Assembly (NCBI GenBank): GCA_050288085.1
Contig: JBNKDD010000323.1
Coordinates: 1 to 6,242 of the forward strand
Direction: 5' to 3'
DNA length: 6,242 bases
Origin: JBNKDD01 sp050288085
GTDB lineage: Bacteria > Chloroflexota > Anaerolineae > Aggregatilineales > UBA3940
The translations under genes were made by a program, and so were the position numbers. How positions within the stretch are numbered: the stretch's first letter is position 1; every line of letters begins with the position of its first letter. Positions 4,812-6,242 of the stretch are shown here, in pieces. A model generated the notes under the pieces. The model was not told the DNA's origin, did not search any database, and saw nothing but the letters and a program-made list of their open reading frames with translations.

Positions 4812-6242
4812 ATGGGTTCTCTGATCATTCATAACGCACGGATTCATACGTTGAATCCCGATCAGCCGGAAGCGAGTGCATTAGCGGCCATCGGGGGGCG
4901 GATTGTCAGTATCGGTGACGAGTCGGCGGTTGCATCTTACAAGCAGCAAGCAGATCGGATCGTTGATGCAAAAGGGGCGGTGATTGTCCCCGGCTTTATT
5001 GATACGCATGTGCACTTTACGATCACGGGGTTGGGACTGCTAGCTATCGATCTAGCGGGGATCGGGTCGCTGGATGAGGTGTTCGCGAAAATCAAAGAAT
5101 ACGCATCACAACAACCACCGGATTGGCTGGTGGTGGCGTCGGGGTTTCAATCGGAGCTTAACGCTGAGAAACGATTCCCGACGATTGACGAGCTTAATGA
5201 AGCGGGCGGTGGCCGTCCGGTCTATGTGATGGATCGGGGCGGGCACTGGTCGGTGGTCAATCCGCAAGCGTTGGCCCTGCTCGATCTGACGGATGATACC
5301 GAAGGGCTGGGTAAAAATGAGGATGGGCAGTTCAATGGGATGTTGACCGGGGAAGCGAATCACGCCGCGTTTACGATTCTGTGGCAGTCCTTCGCGGAAC
5401 AATTAGGCGTCGAGAAAGCGTTTGATCGAGCGGCAGAAGAAGCGGTCAAAGGTGGGGTAACGACGCTGCACGCCCTGGATGATCTGGAGAATGTCCGAGT
5501 GTTGGTGGCCCATCAGGAAGAGCTGCCAGTGCGAGTGGTCCCCTATACGCAAACACGGGATGTCCAGGCGGTGAAAGCGCTGGGGTTGAATCAGATCGGG
5601 GGGTGTGGGGCGGTCGCGGTGGATGGTGACTTTGGGCCGCATACCGCCGCCTTGATCGAGCCATACACGGATCAGCCAGAAACAAAGGGCAAACTCTACT
5701 TCACCGACGAAGAACTACAAGATTATGTTATGGCCGCCCATCGAGAAGGGATGCAAGTGGGGCTGCACTGTGTGGGCAGTGGGGCGATAGAACAGCTTAT
5801 CAACGCTTATGAAAAAGCCTTATCCGAACAGCCGCGTGAGGATCACCGACACCGGATTGAGCACTTTGAACTGCCGTCTCCGGGGCAAGATCAACGAGCC
5901 AAAGAACTCGGTTTGGCGTTGGCGATGCAGCCCGCGTTCAATCACTTCTGGCCGCATGATGACGAGTACCCGGAAGTGGTGGGCGAAGAGCGATCAAAAC
6001 GGGTCGATCAGGTACGGAGTGTATTGGATGCCGGGTTACAGATTGCGCATGGGTCAGACAGCCCGGTCACGCCGATGCGACCGCTGCTCTGGATGCACAG
6101 TGCGGTCAATCACTCGAACCCGGCAGAGCGGATTCCGGTGGAAGAGGCTTTACGGCTGGTCACGCAAAATGGGGCCTGGATTGCCTTTGAGGAAAACGAC
6201 AAAGGGAGTCTTGAGGTCGGCAAGCTGGCCGATCTTGTGATG
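4812..6242 (+). CDS. YtcJ-type metal-dependent amidohydrolase (Amidohydro_3), 3' end cut by window
   Basis: The frame from ATG 4812 stays open for 477 codons to the window edge; relatives are usually about 530 residues, so roughly 50 are missing. There is no signal peptide, so it is probably cytoplasmic. Seen: N-terminal LIIHNARIHTLNPDQPEASA and IVPGFIDTHVH with the metal-binding HxH at 66/68, DRGGHWSVVNPQAL (His145), VDGDFGPHTAALIEPYTD (from 270), QVGLHCVGSGAIEQLINAYE (His319), HRIEHFE (His351), HGSDSPVTP (Asp416) and the closing GSLEVGKLADLVM. The family hydrolyses amide or related C-N bonds, using metal held by these His and Asp residues. Odd points: the position four before DG, usually the bridging Lys in YtcJ-type proteins, is Ala267, with Cys265 nearby, and GDRAI reads GSGAI. 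The substrate is unknown; the neighbouring importer suggests a transported amide or peptide-like compound. The gene could be in the same operon, or partly separated by the hairpin upstream. Confidence 0.92.
   Translation, partial: MGSLIIHNARIHTLNPDQPEASALAAIGGRIVSIGDESAVASYKQQADRIVDAKGAVIVPGFIDTHVHFTITGLGLLAIDLAGIGSLDEVFAKIKEYASQQPPDWLVVASGFQSELNAEKRFPTIDELNEAGGGRPVYVMDRGGHWSVVNPQALALLDLTDDTEGLGKNEDGQFNGMLTGEANHAAFTILWQSFAEQLGVEKAFDRAAEEAVKGGVTTLHALDDLENVRVLVAHQEELPVRVVPYTQTRDVQAVKALGLNQIGGCGAVAVDGDFGPHTAALIEPYTDQPETKGKLYFTDEELQDYVMAAHREGMQVGLHCVGSGAIEQLINAYEKALSEQPREDHRHRIEHFELPSPGQDQRAKELGLALAMQPAFNHFWPHDDEYPEVVGEERSKRVDQVRSVLDAGLQIAHGSDSPVTPMRPLLWMHSAVNHSNPAERIPVEEALRLVTQNGAWIAFEENDKGSLEVGKLADLVM

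Noticed and set aside
5809..6240. 143-codon + strand open frame inside the amidohydrolase
   Set aside because: It is an alternative frame of conserved amidohydrolase text (HRIEHFE, HGSDSP); its translation is rich in Arg and Ser and matches nothing.

Overview
The window looks like ordinary bacterial chromosome of moderate GC content (mid-50s per cent judged by eye, not counted). A Chloroflexota-like source (for example Anaerolineae relatives) is suggested by three things. The first is a lipoprotein substrate-binding protein with a long Ala/Glu linker. The second is a sulfatase-modifying-factor-type (SUMF1/FGE-fold) C-terminal domain of the kind often fused to larger multidomain proteins. The third is the style of the palindromic intergenic repeats. 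This assignment is inference from style; there is no rRNA or marker gene in the window.

Layout, all genes on the + strand. Positions 1-819 are the 3' end of a gene whose reading frame is open to the left edge; it encodes an FGE/SUMF1-fold domain. Positions 820-1011 are a 192-base gap with a possible promoter and repeated TTGAAG/CTTCAA elements. Positions 1012-2715 encode a family-5 (Dpp/Opp/nickel type) solute-binding lipoprotein. Positions 2716-2882 are a 167-base gap with a 28-base near-perfect palindrome and further hairpins. Positions 2883-3806 and 3822-4694 encode the two permeases (DppB-like and DppC-like). Positions 4695-4811 hold a strong imperfect hairpin. Positions 4812-6242 encode a YtcJ-type metal-dependent amidohydrolase that runs off the right edge; its 477 visible codons have no stop.

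The binding protein and the two permeases form most of an ABC importer for a peptide-like or similar small solute. The amidohydrolase has no signal peptide, so it probably acts in the cytoplasm, plausibly on the imported compound. The two ATPase subunits expected for this importer family are not in the window; they may lie downstream or elsewhere. The SUMF1-like gene is separated by a gap with its own promoter candidate and is probably an unrelated transcription unit.

I found no RNA gene, CRISPR array, transposase or clear sign of a new system. The points most worth a second look are the atypical active-site residues of the amidohydrolase, the loss of the catalytic cysteines in the FGE-fold domain, and the palindromes between the binding-protein and permease genes.
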